DNA of 35,490 nt from Actinomycetes bacterium. GTDB taxonomy: Bacteria > Actinomycetota > Acidimicrobiia > Acidimicrobiales > Acidimicrobiaceae. Of this stretch, positions 21,101 through 28,441 are shown piece by piece (within the stretch, counting starts at the first letter, position 1; each line of letters opens with the position of its first letter). The DNA lies in contig JAJYGT010000157.1 of NCBI GenBank assembly GCA_021785005.1, positions 1 to 35,490 on the forward strand. Direction: 5' to 3'. The notes beneath the pieces are model-generated. The model did not search any database and was not told the DNA's origin. It saw only the letters and a program-made list of their open reading frames with translations. Made by a program: the position numbers and the translations under genes.

Positions 21101-21746
21101 CCGCAACAAATTTTTCAAGCAACTCAGGGTCGTCAAAACCTAAAGCTTTGATAAGGGTAAAAATAGAAATACGGCGCTTGCGTGCCACACGGGCACCTGC
21201 GTTTAGCTCCCGACCTGGCTTTGACTCCACATCAAATTCAAGCCACTCACCACGATAAGCGTGAATAGTACCGGTCACTATTGTTTTCAGGTCACGACCT
21301 TTTTGAAAAATAATGCCTGGAGACCTAACGAGTTGTGAAACAACAACGCGCTCAGTACCATTTATTATAAATGTACCTCGATCCGTCATCATTGGAAAAT
21401 CACCCATGAATACGGTGTGCTCTTTCAATTCGCCCGTATTTTTATTGATGAATGTAGCTTTGACAAAGATCGGAGCTTGATACGTCAAGTCCCTTTCCTT
21501 GCAAAATTCCTCAGTATATTTTGGTTCGGGCGTTAAATCTGGATCTTCGGGATCGAACTTTAATTCGAGCGCCAAGCGCCCATTAAAGTCTTCAACAGGA
21601 CTAAGTTCAGCAAAGGCTTCCGAAAGGCCTTTATTTAAAAACCAATCGAAAGAGTCTCTCTGAATTGATATAAGATCTGGTAGAGGAAGTACCTCATCCA
21701 GATTTGCAAACGAAAATCGTTCAATGGAACGAGTTCTAGAGGTCAA
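18180..21746 (-). CDS. rpoB: RNA polymerase beta subunit, TTG start
   Basis: The 1188-residue beta subunit forms most of one side of the active cleft. The rifampicin region around residues 400-425 reads [21 protein letters not shown], with the key D, H and S positions retained but several others altered. The downstream [21 protein letters not shown], the NYEDAIILS active-site segment and the C-terminal [23 protein letters not shown] are all present. The start is TTG with GGGAG seven bases upstream. The length is typical for actinobacteria. Confidence 0.98.
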   Translation of the reverse strand: MTSRTRSIERFSFANLDEVLPLPDLISIQRDSFDWFLNKGLSEAFAELSPVEDFNGRLALELKFDPEDPDLTPEPKYTEEFCKERDLTYQAPIFVKATFINKNTGELKEHTVFMGDFPMMTDRGTFIINGTERVVVSQLVRSPGIIFQKGRDLKTIVTGTIHAYRGEWLEFDVESKPGRELNAGARVARKRRISIFTLIKALGFDDPELLEKFVAANPFLADQWQKDKNIFKTQDEALLEIYKRVRPADLQNIESARNYFENSFFSSKRYDLTRVGRYKLSRKLGPEIENLSKILGIDIPVPADNVTTLTPGEIFAAISYMLRLVDATPGYRLDDQDHFANRRVRSVGELIQNQLRLGLSRLERLVKERMSTQDVEAITPQTLINIRPVTSAIKEFFATSQLSQFMDQVNSLSGLAHKRRLSALGPGGLSRERAGFEVRDVHTSHYGRMCPIETPEGPNIGLIGALASYARINAFGFIETPYRKVVDGVVTDEIQYFSADEEERYIIAQANVPLDKNGRFLEDKVLVRRGPIGAEVRVGADTTSYGSTSEIDFVLAKDVELMDVSPKQIVSVSTSLIPFIEHDDANRALMGANMQKQAVPLLVPEAPYIGTGVEARAAKDAGDVVLAEGVGTVVDVAGDHVTVEYEVGESDRYSRPLGRKIYSVAKFRRSNQNTSFNQKVLVDVGVRVEKGDVLADGPATHNGDLALGKNLLVAFMPWEGYNYEDAIILSQRLVKDDVLTSIHIDQHETDARETRLGPEEITRDIPNLSEEILADLDERGIVRIGAEVGPNDILVGKVTPKGETELTPEERLLRAIFGEKSREVRDTSLKVPHGEYGKVIDVKVFSRDDNPDLAAGVNQLVRVYVAQRRKITEGDKLAGRHGNKGVISKILPIEDMPYMEDGTPVDIILNPLGVPSRMNVGQVLESHLGYAARWGWASNPLATVPIRGTETKTRPRTTPSTWIATPVFDGAHWDEEDKSGRHPTIQSIFRNLNPETRDGERLIGDNGKVTLYNGRTGEKYDNPISVGYVYILKLAHLVDDKIHARSTGPYSMITQQPLGGKAQFGGQRFGEMEVWALEAYGAAYALQELLTIKSDDVLGRVKVYEAIVKGENIPEPGIPESFKVLIKEMQSLGLDVEVLSRSGEEIEIREIDEDAFRTTEQLGISLARPERGSDYEDGRRRYGGEGSF

Positions 21747-22065
21747 CGAATCTCTCCCAGCTAGAGTTCACCTGATTTAGGACATGGCTCGCGAAATAGC
21801 TCATTAAAAAGCTCGAATAGCGCAAAAGGGCGAGTCTATTAGATTGCACGGCAATACAAAAGTCTATACGTAGAGACGCCAAAATGAGTCATTCCTTTCA
21901 AGGACTGACCGATTTTTTTAAATTCTGCGGAGTAAAGCAGGCGCAAAGTGTGAAATTGCTTCACGCCCTACCATACTCAACTTCAAAGTAACGCCTCTAG
22001 CTAATCAAATAGCGTGAATCGAGCATGAACCCAACGGGCTCTGTCCCGATACACCGTAAGTGTAA
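21747..22065 (-). promoter_or_regulatory. rplL-rpoB intergenic region, no gene
   Basis: This 319-base gap has no plausible gene. On the minus strand it carries two small stems shortly after rplL (ACAC..GTGT and CGGG..CCCG), which could form a weak attenuator as is known between rplL and rpoB in E. coli. TATGGT and TATAGA hexamers occur as possible -10 elements; one, TATAGA, has ATGACT 18 bases upstream. None is strong enough to call, but a separate rpoB promoter or partial termination here is likely. Confidence 0.35.
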
Positions 22066-22449
22066 TTACTTCAGTTCTACAGTTGCTCCGGCACCTTCAA
22101 GCTGTGCCTTGGCCTTTTCGGCATCCTCTTTTGATACTTTCTCAAGGACTGCCTTTGGAGCACCGTCAACAAGATCCTTGGCCTCTTTCAGACCCAGATT
22201 TGTCAAGGTTCGAACCTCTTTAATGACTTGAATTTTTTTCTCACCAGCACCGGTAAGAATAACGTCAAACTCGTCTTGCTCTTCAACAGCTGGAGCTGCG
22301 TCTCCGGCTCCTCCGCCGGCTGCTACAGCAACTGCTGCCGGAGCGGCGGCTGTTACACCAAACTTCTCCTCAAATGCCTTTAGCAACTCGCTTAGTTCGA
22401 GCACCGTCATAGAAGCAATTGCATCAAGAATTTCTGCTTGAGATGACAT
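22066..22449 (-). CDS. rplL: Ribosomal protein L7/L12
   Basis: L12 forms the flexible stalk that recruits translational GTPases. The 127-residue protein has the N-terminal dimerisation helix pair ([25 protein letters not shown]), an alanine/glycine-rich hinge at about 34-54, and the C-terminal domain with [27 protein letters not shown] and the final GATVELK. AGGAA lies 8 bases before the ATG. It follows rplJ after about 100 bases, as in other bacteria where the L10:L12 ratio is set by translation. Confidence 0.97.
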   Translation of the reverse strand: MSSQAEILDAIASMTVLELSELLKAFEEKFGVTAAAPAAVAVAAGGGAGDAAPAVEEQDEFDVILTGAGEKKIQVIKEVRTLTNLGLKEAKDLVDGAPKAVLEKVSKEDAEKAKAQLEGAGATVELK

Positions 22450-22552
22450 TAGTTATTTCCTTCCTTATTAATTTAACAAACGTAGTTGAGACTTTTACTC
22501 AAGTACCTATTTCTCGTTACGGCTGTAACGAAATTTATGTGTGCGCACATGC

Positions 22553-23086
22553 CTAATTTGACTCTTGGTCCTTCTTTTCCAAAAGCGCACTTAACGCATA
22601 AGCGAAATTTTGCGGCAAGGCATTCAAAAGGGAGGCGAAATTTCGCATCGGAGCGGCGATCAAACCAGCCAGTTGAGACAAAAGCACTTCACGCGACGGC
22701 AAATCTGCAAGAGCTACAGCGTCTTTAGCTGATATCACTGTCCCGGCAAGAACTCCGGCCTTGATTACCAAATTCGGATTTGACTTTGAGAACTCCTTGA
22801 GTACCTTTGCAACCTCGACGACATCAGCATCTATAAAAGCTAAAGCAGTTGGACCTTCTAGAAATTCCGCAACACCTACCATGCCGCGTGCGTCAGTTGC
22901 CCGCCTGACCAAGGTATTCTTGTAAATCTTAAACGAACCTCCGGCCGAAGTGAGTTGAGTACGAAGTTTCTCAAGCTCGGAGACTTTTAAACCTCGATAC
23001 TCCGTCAACATGACAGCCGCAGAAGTTGAAAGCTTTTCAGTTAGCTCTTCAACTATTGCGACCTTTCCAGGTCTAGGATTTTCCAT
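22553..23086 (-). CDS. rplJ: Ribosomal protein L10
   Basis: L10 anchors the L12 dimers to 23S rRNA at the stalk base. The 177-residue protein shows the N-terminal KVAIVEELTEKLSTSAAVMLTEYRGL, the LRTQLTSAGGSFKIYKNTLVRRA rRNA-binding segment, and a C-terminal L12-binding helix (MRNFASLLNALPQNFAYALSALLEKK). The ATG has GGAG four bases upstream, and that site directly follows a terminator hairpin in the leader. The L10-L12 complex is a known autogenous regulator of this mRNA in several bacteria. Confidence 0.97.
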   Translation of the reverse strand: MENPRPGKVAIVEELTEKLSTSAAVMLTEYRGLKVSELEKLRTQLTSAGGSFKIYKNTLVRRATDARGMVGVAEFLEGPTALAFIDADVVEVAKVLKEFSKSNPNLVIKAGVLAGTVISAKDAVALADLPSREVLLSQLAGLIAAPMRNFASLLNALPQNFAYALSALLEKKDQESN

Positions 23087-23235
23087 ACTTCTCCGTTCAC
23101 AAAAAATGCCGCTATTCCAAAAAGGAATGCGGCAGCACCAAAGAACACATCGTCACCTACCTGGGCTCCAAATTGGATTACGCAAAAGCGCCGAGGGTCT
23201 TTGGCGACTGCCAAATATATAAATATCTAAAAAAA
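23087..23235 (-). promoter_or_regulatory. rplJ leader, L10-leader-like
   Basis: The 149 bases between rplA and rplJ form a structured leader on the minus strand that ends in a terminator hairpin just before the rplJ ribosome-binding site. Upstream of the hairpin is a segment containing GGAGCCCAGGTAGGTGACG. An L10 leader with an attenuator is an established r-protein regulatory RNA in Gram-positive bacteria; I assign this one by position and by the terminator, not by a covariance match. Confidence 0.55.
23101..23134 (-). terminator. Terminator hairpin in the rplJ leader
   Basis: On the minus strand TGCCGC pairs with GCGGCA and, inside it, ATTCC with GGAAT, with one bulged base and a five-T loop. 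Six T residues follow. This is a strong intrinsic terminator that ends only six bases before the rplJ Shine-Dalgarno sequence, so it would act as an attenuator of rplJ-rplL rather than ending the rplK-rplA unit by chance. Confidence 0.85.
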
Positions 23236-23955
23236 TTAACTTGCTAGATCTTCGTCTTGCACTCTCAAATGATTAGTATCCAACTTGATACCAGGTCCCA
23301 TGGTCGAACTAAGTGTAACACTTCTAAAGTAACGACCTTTAGCTGAGGCTGGCTTAGCTCGACTCAACTCTTCAATTACCGCCCTGAAATTAGACAAAAT
23401 CGCATCTTGGCCAAAAGATACCTTACCAAGCGGAACTTGAACGTTACCTACTCGGTCGGTTCTGTATTCTACGCGGCCACTTTTGAACTCACGAACGGCG
23501 CGTGCAACGTCGGTCGTAACGGTTCCAGTCTTAGGGTTTGGCATCAAACCACGAGGTCCAAGGACACGTCCAAGCTTGCCCACTTGACCCATCAGGTCCG
23601 GGGTTGCAATCGCAATGTCAAAGTCCAAGAACCCTTCAGTCTGGATTTTGTTCACGAGATCATCCGCGCCAACGACATCAGCACCAGCTTCACGCGCTTC
23701 TAGCGCAGCGTCGCCAGCGGCAAAAACTACTACCTTTACGGTTCGTCCGGTACCCGCTGGAAGTGAAACTGTACCTCTAACAATTTGATCAGCCTTACGT
23801 GGATCAACACCTAGGCGTACTGCAAGCTCGACCGTCTCATCGAACTTTGCACCTGCAAGACGTTTAACTGTAGCTACAGCGTCCACCGGTAAATTTAATT
23901 TCTCTCGATCAAATGATCCTTCGAGCGCTTTCATGCGCTTACTAACTTTAGCCAT
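23236..23955 (-). CDS. rplA: Ribosomal protein L1
   Basis: L1 forms the mobile stalk at the E site and is an autogenous repressor of the L11 operon in E. coli. The 239-residue protein contains [28 protein letters not shown], and the diagnostic [23 protein letters not shown]. The last third, with [18 protein letters not shown], is intact. It lies 43 bases after rplK. The upstream GGGAG is 15 bases from the ATG, so initiation may be weak. Confidence 0.97.
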   Translation of the reverse strand: MAKVSKRMKALEGSFDREKLNLPVDAVATVKRLAGAKFDETVELAVRLGVDPRKADQIVRGTVSLPAGTGRTVKVVVFAAGDAALEAREAGADVVGADDLVNKIQTEGFLDFDIAIATPDLMGQVGKLGRVLGPRGLMPNPKTGTVTTDVARAVREFKSGRVEYRTDRVGNVQVPLGKVSFGQDAILSNFRAVIEELSRAKPASAKGRYFRSVTLSSTMGPGIKLDTNHLRVQDEDLAS

Positions 23956-23998
23956 ACTATTTATTCAATCTCCCAAATAATAAATGCGCGCTGAGGCC

Positions 23999-24427
23999 CT
24001 ACGGGGCAATCGCAATACCCATTGACCGAGCCGTTCCAGTAATCTGGCGTTTTGCGGCCTCGATGTCATTGGCATTGAGATCCTGCATCTTGGTTTTAGC
24101 GATATCTTCTAGTTGCTCGGTGGTGATTGACCCCGCTGCAACTTTCTTGTTTGTGGCTGACCCTTTAGTCACCCCTGCGGCCTGGCGCAATAGCACCGGC
24201 GTAGGTGGAGTCTTTAGGACGAACGAGAACGACCTGTCATCAAAAATCGTTACTTCAACAGGAATTACAGTACCCCGTTGCGCTTCCGTCGCCGCATTGT
24301 ATTGCTTACAAAACTCCATGGTTTGAATACCATGAGGTCCCAATGCAGTACCGACTGGCGGCGCAGGAGTAGCCGCTCCTGCGGGAAGTTGAATCTTTAC
24401 AATTGCTGTTACACGACGCTTTGCCAT
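23999..24427 (-). CDS. rplK: Ribosomal protein L11
   Basis: L11 forms the GTPase-associated centre with 23S rRNA, is the thiostrepton site and is needed for the RelA stringent response. I start it at [17 protein letters not shown], giving the usual 142 residues; the open frame extends upstream to a TTG without conservation. The proline-rich [19 protein letters not shown] and the C-terminal domain [20 protein letters not shown] are typical. There is no clear Shine-Dalgarno sequence (the ATG is preceded by an A-run). Confidence 0.96.
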   Translation of the reverse strand: MAKRRVTAIVKIQLPAGAATPAPPVGTALGPHGIQTMEFCKQYNAATEAQRGTVIPVEVTIFDDRSFSFVLKTPPTPVLLRQAAGVTKGSATNKKVAAGSITTEQLEDIAKTKMQDLNANDIEAAKRQITGTARSMGIAIAP

Positions 24428-24550
24428 TTTTTTGCTACGTTTCACTAATGAGATGCTGCTGATAATATCTAGCAAACGAACTTAACTATAATAATTACTA
24501 CTCGGTCATAATCCTGCACAAAATGTCACACGACACTCGCGATCCAGATA

Positions 24551-25243
24551 CTAAACCTTTGCCACTTGGGCAAACTCAAGCTCAACCGGTGTTTCTCGAC
24601 CAAAAATATTGACTAATACCTTTAGCTTGAGATGATCCTCATTTATCTCTGAGATCACTCCCGTCAAACCTTCAAATGCGCCATCCTTAACGGTCACCGG
24701 CTCACCCACCTGATATTCAAGCTGCGGACGAGACTTTCTTGGTGTTTCGGTGTCTTCTTCCGAGAAATGGAGCATCGATTCCACCTCTTTGCGTGAAAGA
24801 GGTGTTGGCTTCGATCCCATTCCAACGAATCCGGTCACACCAGGGGTATGACGGATAACGTCCCAAGCGAGATCGTTTAACTCGGCGCGCACCAAAATGT
24901 AGCCGGGAAACACCTTCTTCTGCGAGACAAGCCTCTTGCCATTTTTAATCTCTGTAACGTCTTCGAGCAGAATAACAATGTCGTGAATCCTCTCCTCGAC
25001 CTGCATCGAAACCATTCTCGAATTAAGATTCGATTTTACCTTGTTCTCATAGCCGGAATATGAATGAATCACATACCAATCACCGGGAAGGTCATACGGA
25101 CTCTCTCGCCGCTCATGAACCGTCATAGTTGGAGCGTCTGCTTCTTTCACATATTCCAAGCGGCCGCGCGCACCAGTGCGCCCGTCATCTATTTGTACAG
25201 AATCTGAAGTCTGTGCTGGTTGTTCGTCGAAATAATCACTCAT
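24551..25243 (-). CDS. nusG: Transcription antitermination factor NusG
   Basis: NusG binds the RNA polymerase clamp and couples it to Rho or to the ribosome through S10. The 230-residue protein has an acidic N-terminal extension of about 50 residues, common in actinobacteria, then the NGN domain ([37 protein letters not shown]) and a C-terminal KOW domain ([18 protein letters not shown]). GAGGG lies about 7 bases before the ATG. It follows secE by 20 bases. Confidence 0.97.
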   Translation of the reverse strand: MSDYFDEQPAQTSDSVQIDDGRTGARGRLEYVKEADAPTMTVHERRESPYDLPGDWYVIHSYSGYENKVKSNLNSRMVSMQVEERIHDIVILLEDVTEIKNGKRLVSQKKVFPGYILVRAELNDLAWDVIRHTPGVTGFVGMGSKPTPLSRKEVESMLHFSEEDTETPRKSRPQLEYQVGEPVTVKDGAFEGLTGVISEINEDHLKLKVLVNIFGRETPVELEFAQVAKV

Positions 25244-25263
25244 ATTTTTCCCTCTTGGGACCT

Positions 25264-25557
25264 CTAACCAAATAAAAACAGAACCGCTCGAGAAAAGACT
25301 AAATTTAACAAAAATATCAGGCTAATCAATACTACCAAGGTAATAAGAACAACTGCGGAATAATTCACAACAGTCTTTCGACTAGGCCAATTAACTTTCT
25401 CTAGCTCGTCGCGTACTTCTTTCACGTAAATTTTCGTAGTCATCTTGCGTGACTCGGGCTGGTTCTTTTGCGAAGCCATCCGCTTTTGAATCGACTGGCG
25501 ATCTTGTTCTCCTTGGCCCTGTTGCTTAGCCATCATCCTTTTCATTTGTCGATTCAA
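25264..25557 (-). CDS. secE: Preprotein translocase subunit SecE
   Basis: SecE is the clamp-like subunit of the SecYEG channel in the cytoplasmic membrane. The conserved amphipathic helix [20 protein letters not shown] is followed by one transmembrane segment ([23 protein letters not shown]) near the C-terminus, the single-TM form. A polar Q/K/M-rich N-terminal tail precedes it. I favour a TTG start at 25557 because AAGGGG lies seven bases upstream; ATG codons at 25545 and 25533 are alternatives. Its leader lies directly behind tRNA-Trp. Confidence 0.9.
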   Translation of the reverse strand: MNRQMKRMMAKQQGQGEQDRQSIQKRMASQKNQPESRKMTTKIYVKEVRDELEKVNWPSRKTVVNYSAVVLITLVVLISLIFLLNLVFSRAVLFLFG

Positions 25558-25584
25558 TTTAAAACCCCTTAGTTTAAGATTTTG

Positions 25585-25657
25585 CACGATCGGCGGGACT
25601 CGCACCCCCAACACCGGGTTTTGGAGACCGGTGCGCTACCAATTGAGCTACTACCCT
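25585..25657 (-). tRNA. tRNA-Trp (CCA), structurally degenerate
   Basis: A tRNA-Trp with anticodon CCA in the loop CTCCAAA lies at its conserved place before secE. The D-loop AATTGGTA and discriminator G73 are normal. However, every stem has a defect: G2-G71 and A6-G67 in the acceptor, T12-C23 in the D stem, an extra C that breaks the anticodon stem, and G50-G64 in the T stem; T55 is G. No CCA is encoded. Function is uncertain; it may be a pseudogene or contain sequencing errors. Confidence 0.65.
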
Positions 25658-25669
25658 AAAGACAGATAG

Positions 25670-25678
25670 ATAATACCA
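25670..25678 (-). promoter_or_regulatory. Extended -10 promoter of the tRNA-Trp/secE/nusG unit
   Basis: On the minus strand TGGTATTAT combines a TGn element with TATTAT, which matches the -10 consensus at five of six positions. The hexamer ends 12 bases before the tRNA-Trp 5' end, so transcription would begin about six bases upstream of the tRNA. The -35 region is poor, which is typical for extended -10 promoters. Confidence 0.5.
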
Positions 25679-26005
25679 GAAACTCTAGACAAGATCGACT
25701 TCTAAGTCCTGGGAAAATCCGGTGCAATCTAGGACTCAATAGTCTATTTGGATTAGCACGACAAGCGGATAGTATTTTTCCCTAGTGGTTCACAATAACT
25801 TATAAGAGCACCCACACCCAATGACAACCGTGTCAAAACACACAAGAACCCATTTTTCGCCCGATGGCATCACGCCAAATACGCCAAGTAACAAAAGACC
25901 CGCAATTCATGATGGAAGACTCAAAGTATTTTAGAAAGTCACCGACCGTAAATCCAAGGCAGCGACAAACACGATTTCCTCTACTTCAGAAAAAATAAAT
26001 ATACT
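25679..26005. other. Gene-free region between the sigma factor gene and tRNA-Trp
   Basis: These 327 bases have no plausible gene on either strand. The end nearest tRNA-Trp holds upstream promoter sequence for that tRNA. The end nearest the sigma gene is A/T-rich on the minus strand (TATTTATTTTTTC) but has no stem, so no intrinsic terminator is seen. In mycobacteria this interval between rpmG and trpT is occupied by hadABC. Confidence 0.5.
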
Positions 26006-26593
26006 TTAGTTTTCCAACGCCGCATCGTCTTGGGACTCGAAACCTGCAGCGCCAAGTGCAGCCCTTAATTGCTTTCTTGCTCGATGCAAACGAATTTTAG
26101 AATTGGACTCAGAGATACCTAGCGTATCGGCTATTTCGTCATGGTCAAATCCATAAAGGTCTTTTAAGACAAATACAAACTTCAAGTTTTCAGGCAAAAC
26201 CTCAAGTGCCTTGAGGAGTTCAACAACAAAAATAGGATCACGTTCCAGCACAGGGCTATCTGCCAAAGACTCCTTGGTCTCGTCCTCAGCTGGATTTCCC
26301 AAAATAAGCTCGAAACTCCGTCGACGAGCTTTAGCCATCAATGTTGCACTTGCATTATTGACAATCGTGATCATCCATTTAAAAAAACTCGAATCGCCGC
26401 GAAAATTCGTAACCGATTTAAATGCCCGGATATACGCATCTTGGAGTGCATCACGAGCGTCCTCGATATTGCCTGTCAGCGAAAGAGCGCGCTTTAAGAG
26501 ATTGGGGTACGTTATACGTACCAGCTCTTCGAACGCATCTTTGCTGCCGGTCCGGGCCTCATCAACAAGCTTTTTTAGTGCGTTGGACTCCAT
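26006..26593 (-). CDS. ECF-family RNA polymerase sigma factor
   Basis: A 195-residue extracytoplasmic-function sigma factor that would redirect RNA polymerase to a small regulon. Region 2 (about 20-90) has NIEDARDALQDAYIRAFKSV and FRGDSSFFKWMITIVNNA; region 4 (about 125-180) has LPENLKFVFVLKDLYGFDHDEIADTLGISESNSKIRLHRARKQL, a clear helix-turn-helix. I prefer the ATG at 26593, preceded by AGAGG, over an ATG nine codons earlier. No anti-sigma gene is adjacent, so its signal is unknown. The product resembles the SigE/RpoE group in general form. Confidence 0.9.
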   Translation of the reverse strand: MESNALKKLVDEARTGSKDAFEELVRITYPNLLKRALSLTGNIEDARDALQDAYIRAFKSVTNFRGDSSFFKWMITIVNNASATLMAKARRRSFELILGNPAEDETKESLADSPVLERDPIFVVELLKALEVLPENLKFVFVLKDLYGFDHDEIADTLGISESNSKIRLHRARKQLRAALGAAGFESQDDAALEN

Positions 26594-26795
26594 AATACCT
26601 CTCGAGTCGCCTGCTGGCATAAAACGTACTCACTTGGAAAAGCGACCAGCAAATCCACGATGTCGAATTATTTTTTCACAGAATTTATTGGTTACCAAGA
26701 TCTGCGTATATTTCAACAGACGCTAAACACGTTTGGCAAACCATCAATTGTAAAACCACAAAAACATCGCTACTGCTAGCGCAAGACCTAAAGAA

Positions 26796-26960
26796 CTAGC
26801 GAGTCTCTTTATGATTCGTATGGACTCGCTCCCAGCGACAGTACTTTTTCATCTCAATACGTTCACGATCATTGATACGGTTTTTTGTCGTAATATAATT
26901 TCGACGTTTGCAGTTTTCACACGCAAGTGTCACCTTGATACGCTTCTCGTTTTTTGCCAT
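26796..26960 (-). CDS. rpmG: Ribosomal protein L33 with a half-lost zinc ribbon
   Basis: A 54-residue L33 of the 50S subunit, encoded between tRNA-Met and the sigma gene. The start [23 protein letters not shown] is typical, and C14 and C17 form the first knuckle. The second knuckle should be CxxC but reads C41-R-W-E44, so one zinc ligand is missing. The C-terminal VHTNHKETR is conserved. GGAG lies 6 bases before the ATG. It may bind metal differently or not at all. Confidence 0.93.
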   Translation of the reverse strand: MAKNEKRIKVTLACENCKRRNYITTKNRINDRERIEMKKYCRWERVHTNHKETR

Positions 26961-27029
26961 CTATCTCTCCATCTAAAGCCAGCGTCCGCACTAAGCGAAC
27001 ATATCGTTTGATCCTATTATCCCACCATG

Positions 27030-27103
27030 TAGCGGCGGTCGGACTCGAACCGACGACCCCACGATTATGAGCCGTGTGCTCTAACCACCTGAGCTACGCC
27101 GCC
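27030..27103 (-). tRNA. tRNA-Met (CAT), elongator type
   Basis: The cloverleaf is well formed: acceptor GGCGGCG with CGCCGCT (a G-U closing pair), D stem GCTC/GAGC, anticodon loop CTCATAA with CAT, and T arm GTCGG-TTCGAGT-CCGAC. The anticodon stem lacks the three G-C pairs of initiator tRNA, so it is elongator Met; an Ile tRNA read with lysidine is less likely. Discriminator A is present and CCA is not encoded. It is followed by rpmG, as in mycobacteria. Confidence 0.9.
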
Positions 27104-27104
27104 A

Positions 27105-27180
27105 TGGAGCCCCCTGTCGGAATCGAACCGACGACCCCATCCTTACCATGGATGTGCTCTGCCGTCTGAGCTAAGGGGGC
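27105..27180 (-). tRNA. tRNA-Thr (GGT)
   Basis: The cloverleaf is perfect: acceptor GCCCCCT/AGGGGGC, D stem GCTC/GAGC, anticodon stem CATCC/GGATG with loop ATGGTAA (anticodon GGT), and T arm GTCGG-TTCGATT-CCGAC. The discriminator is T and a CCA end is encoded. Only one base separates it from tRNA-Met, so both are probably cut from one precursor. Confidence 0.95.
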
Positions 27181-27291
27181 ACACTGAAACTAAAATTTAG
27201 CCTCTTTATTCTATAGTCCCGACAATGTTTCGAACACTATATAGTCAAACTGAAATAATGACGCAGTACCAAGTATTACTAAGCTATACCA

Positions 27292-27801
27292 ATGAGTTCA
27301 TCGAATCCAGTACAATTTCGTACCGTCGAAGTAGCAGATGCACAAGCCCTTTGCGACATTTACAATCGTGAGGTTGAAGGATCTAGGGTAACGTTGGACT
27401 TAGTACCAAGAACATTGGCGGATCAAATTACCTGGATCGAACAACATTTAGGCGTGTATCCTGCCTTGGTCGCGGTATCTAATGACCGCGTAGTTGGATT
27501 CGCTTCAGTTTCTCCATACCGCATTCGTCCCGGCTACTCAACGACTGTCGAAGACTCTATTTACATCGACCCCGCCTTTCAGGGAAAAGGCATAGGCAAA
27601 AAACTTCTGACAAATGTCCTAGAGCTCGCTAAACGTCATGGGTTTCACACCTGCATTGCACGGGTGGCAGCCGATCATACAGCATCCATCAACTTGCACA
27701 AGTCACTCGGTTATAATGAAATTGGCATCGAACGAGAAGTTGGGCGCAAGTTTGGCAAATGGATCGACATCATGTTGCTCCAACTTTTATTTGAGCACTG
27801 A
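27292..27801 (+). CDS. GNAT-family N-acetyltransferase, phosphinothricin-acetyltransferase-like
   Basis: A 169-residue acetyltransferase of the GNAT superfamily, the only complete gene on the plus strand. The acetyl-CoA binding motif A is VEDSIYIDPAFQGKGIGKKLL, with QGKGIG at 97-102; the later ARVAADHTASINLHKSLGYNEIG is typical for the PAT/MnaT group that acetylates methionine sulfone-type or phosphinothricin-type amino acids. The substrate cannot be named. No Shine-Dalgarno sequence precedes the ATG, and TATTAC 12 bases upstream may be a -10 for a very short leader. Divergent from tRNA-Thr. Confidence 0.9.
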   Translation: MSSSNPVQFRTVEVADAQALCDIYNREVEGSRVTLDLVPRTLADQITWIEQHLGVYPALVAVSNDRVVGFASVSPYRIRPGYSTTVEDSIYIDPAFQGKGIGKKLLTNVLELAKRHGFHTCIARVAADHTASINLHKSLGYNEIGIEREVGRKFGKWIDIMLLQLLFEH

Positions 27802-28441
27802 TTAACTCGTCTGGTACGAGCTTGACGTTAGGCAAATGCGGTTAACTCAAGTTTCAGTCAGAAAAACCCGGGCCACCAAAGAGAATTAAAGGGGCGTAAG
27901 GATTCCAGATAGTTTGTATCACGGGAGCGATCAAACTTTGTCCACACTCGTGAATTCGGCTCGAATTCTAAAATTCAGAACCTCTAAGGCGATGTTTTTA
28001 GCAGTTTTATGTCCCATTATTTGTGGCTAGTACCTATCGTCACTTGCCAACCAAGAACAAGTCGAAAGTTTCCACCTTACTCGTTGACTTGGACCAATCT
28101 TGCCTGCCACCAGCATAGGCGTGAACCACCTAACATCCAAGATGAGCAACTAGGACTCAAAAAGCCCATTATTGCTAACCGGCAGCAAAGCGAAATTGCT
28201 TGGCATCTAAATATCACCACGACCGATTCACTCTCGGACCGATTACTGCACAATACGATGCGCTTAAAAATTAAAGGTAGATCGTGGTAATTCGCAAAAG
28301 CCAAAGTTTGCGCAATCTAGGTCAATGTTTTCGATTATCGCCTTTGATTTTGGTACCACGCCAAGCGCCATGCCACAAGGAATCCACCGCTATATTGGCA
28401 GCAATCAGATCTCCTCACATAAGTACAGGTTACGCCATATT
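27802..28441. other. 640-base region without a recognised gene
   Basis: No intact gene is recognised here. Directly after the acetyltransferase stop a 5-bp stem (CTCGT/ACGAG) could be a weak terminator. A plus-strand frame is open from 28009 to 28290 (93 codons); its second half, containing GLKKPIIANRQQSEIAWHL, looks protein-like, but the first half does not and I recognise no family. It may be a decayed gene or chance. Confidence 0.4.

Noticed and set aside
26760-26795. A CGCTA-GCAG-TAGCG stem followed by T residues after rpmG
   Set aside because: The stem is only five base pairs and the T-run is offset and interrupted, too weak to call a terminator.
27236-27245. Palindrome ACTATATAGT between tRNA-Thr and the acetyltransferase gene
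   Set aside because: A ten-base AT-rich palindrome is expected by chance; with no repeat or partner regulator it cannot be called an operator.
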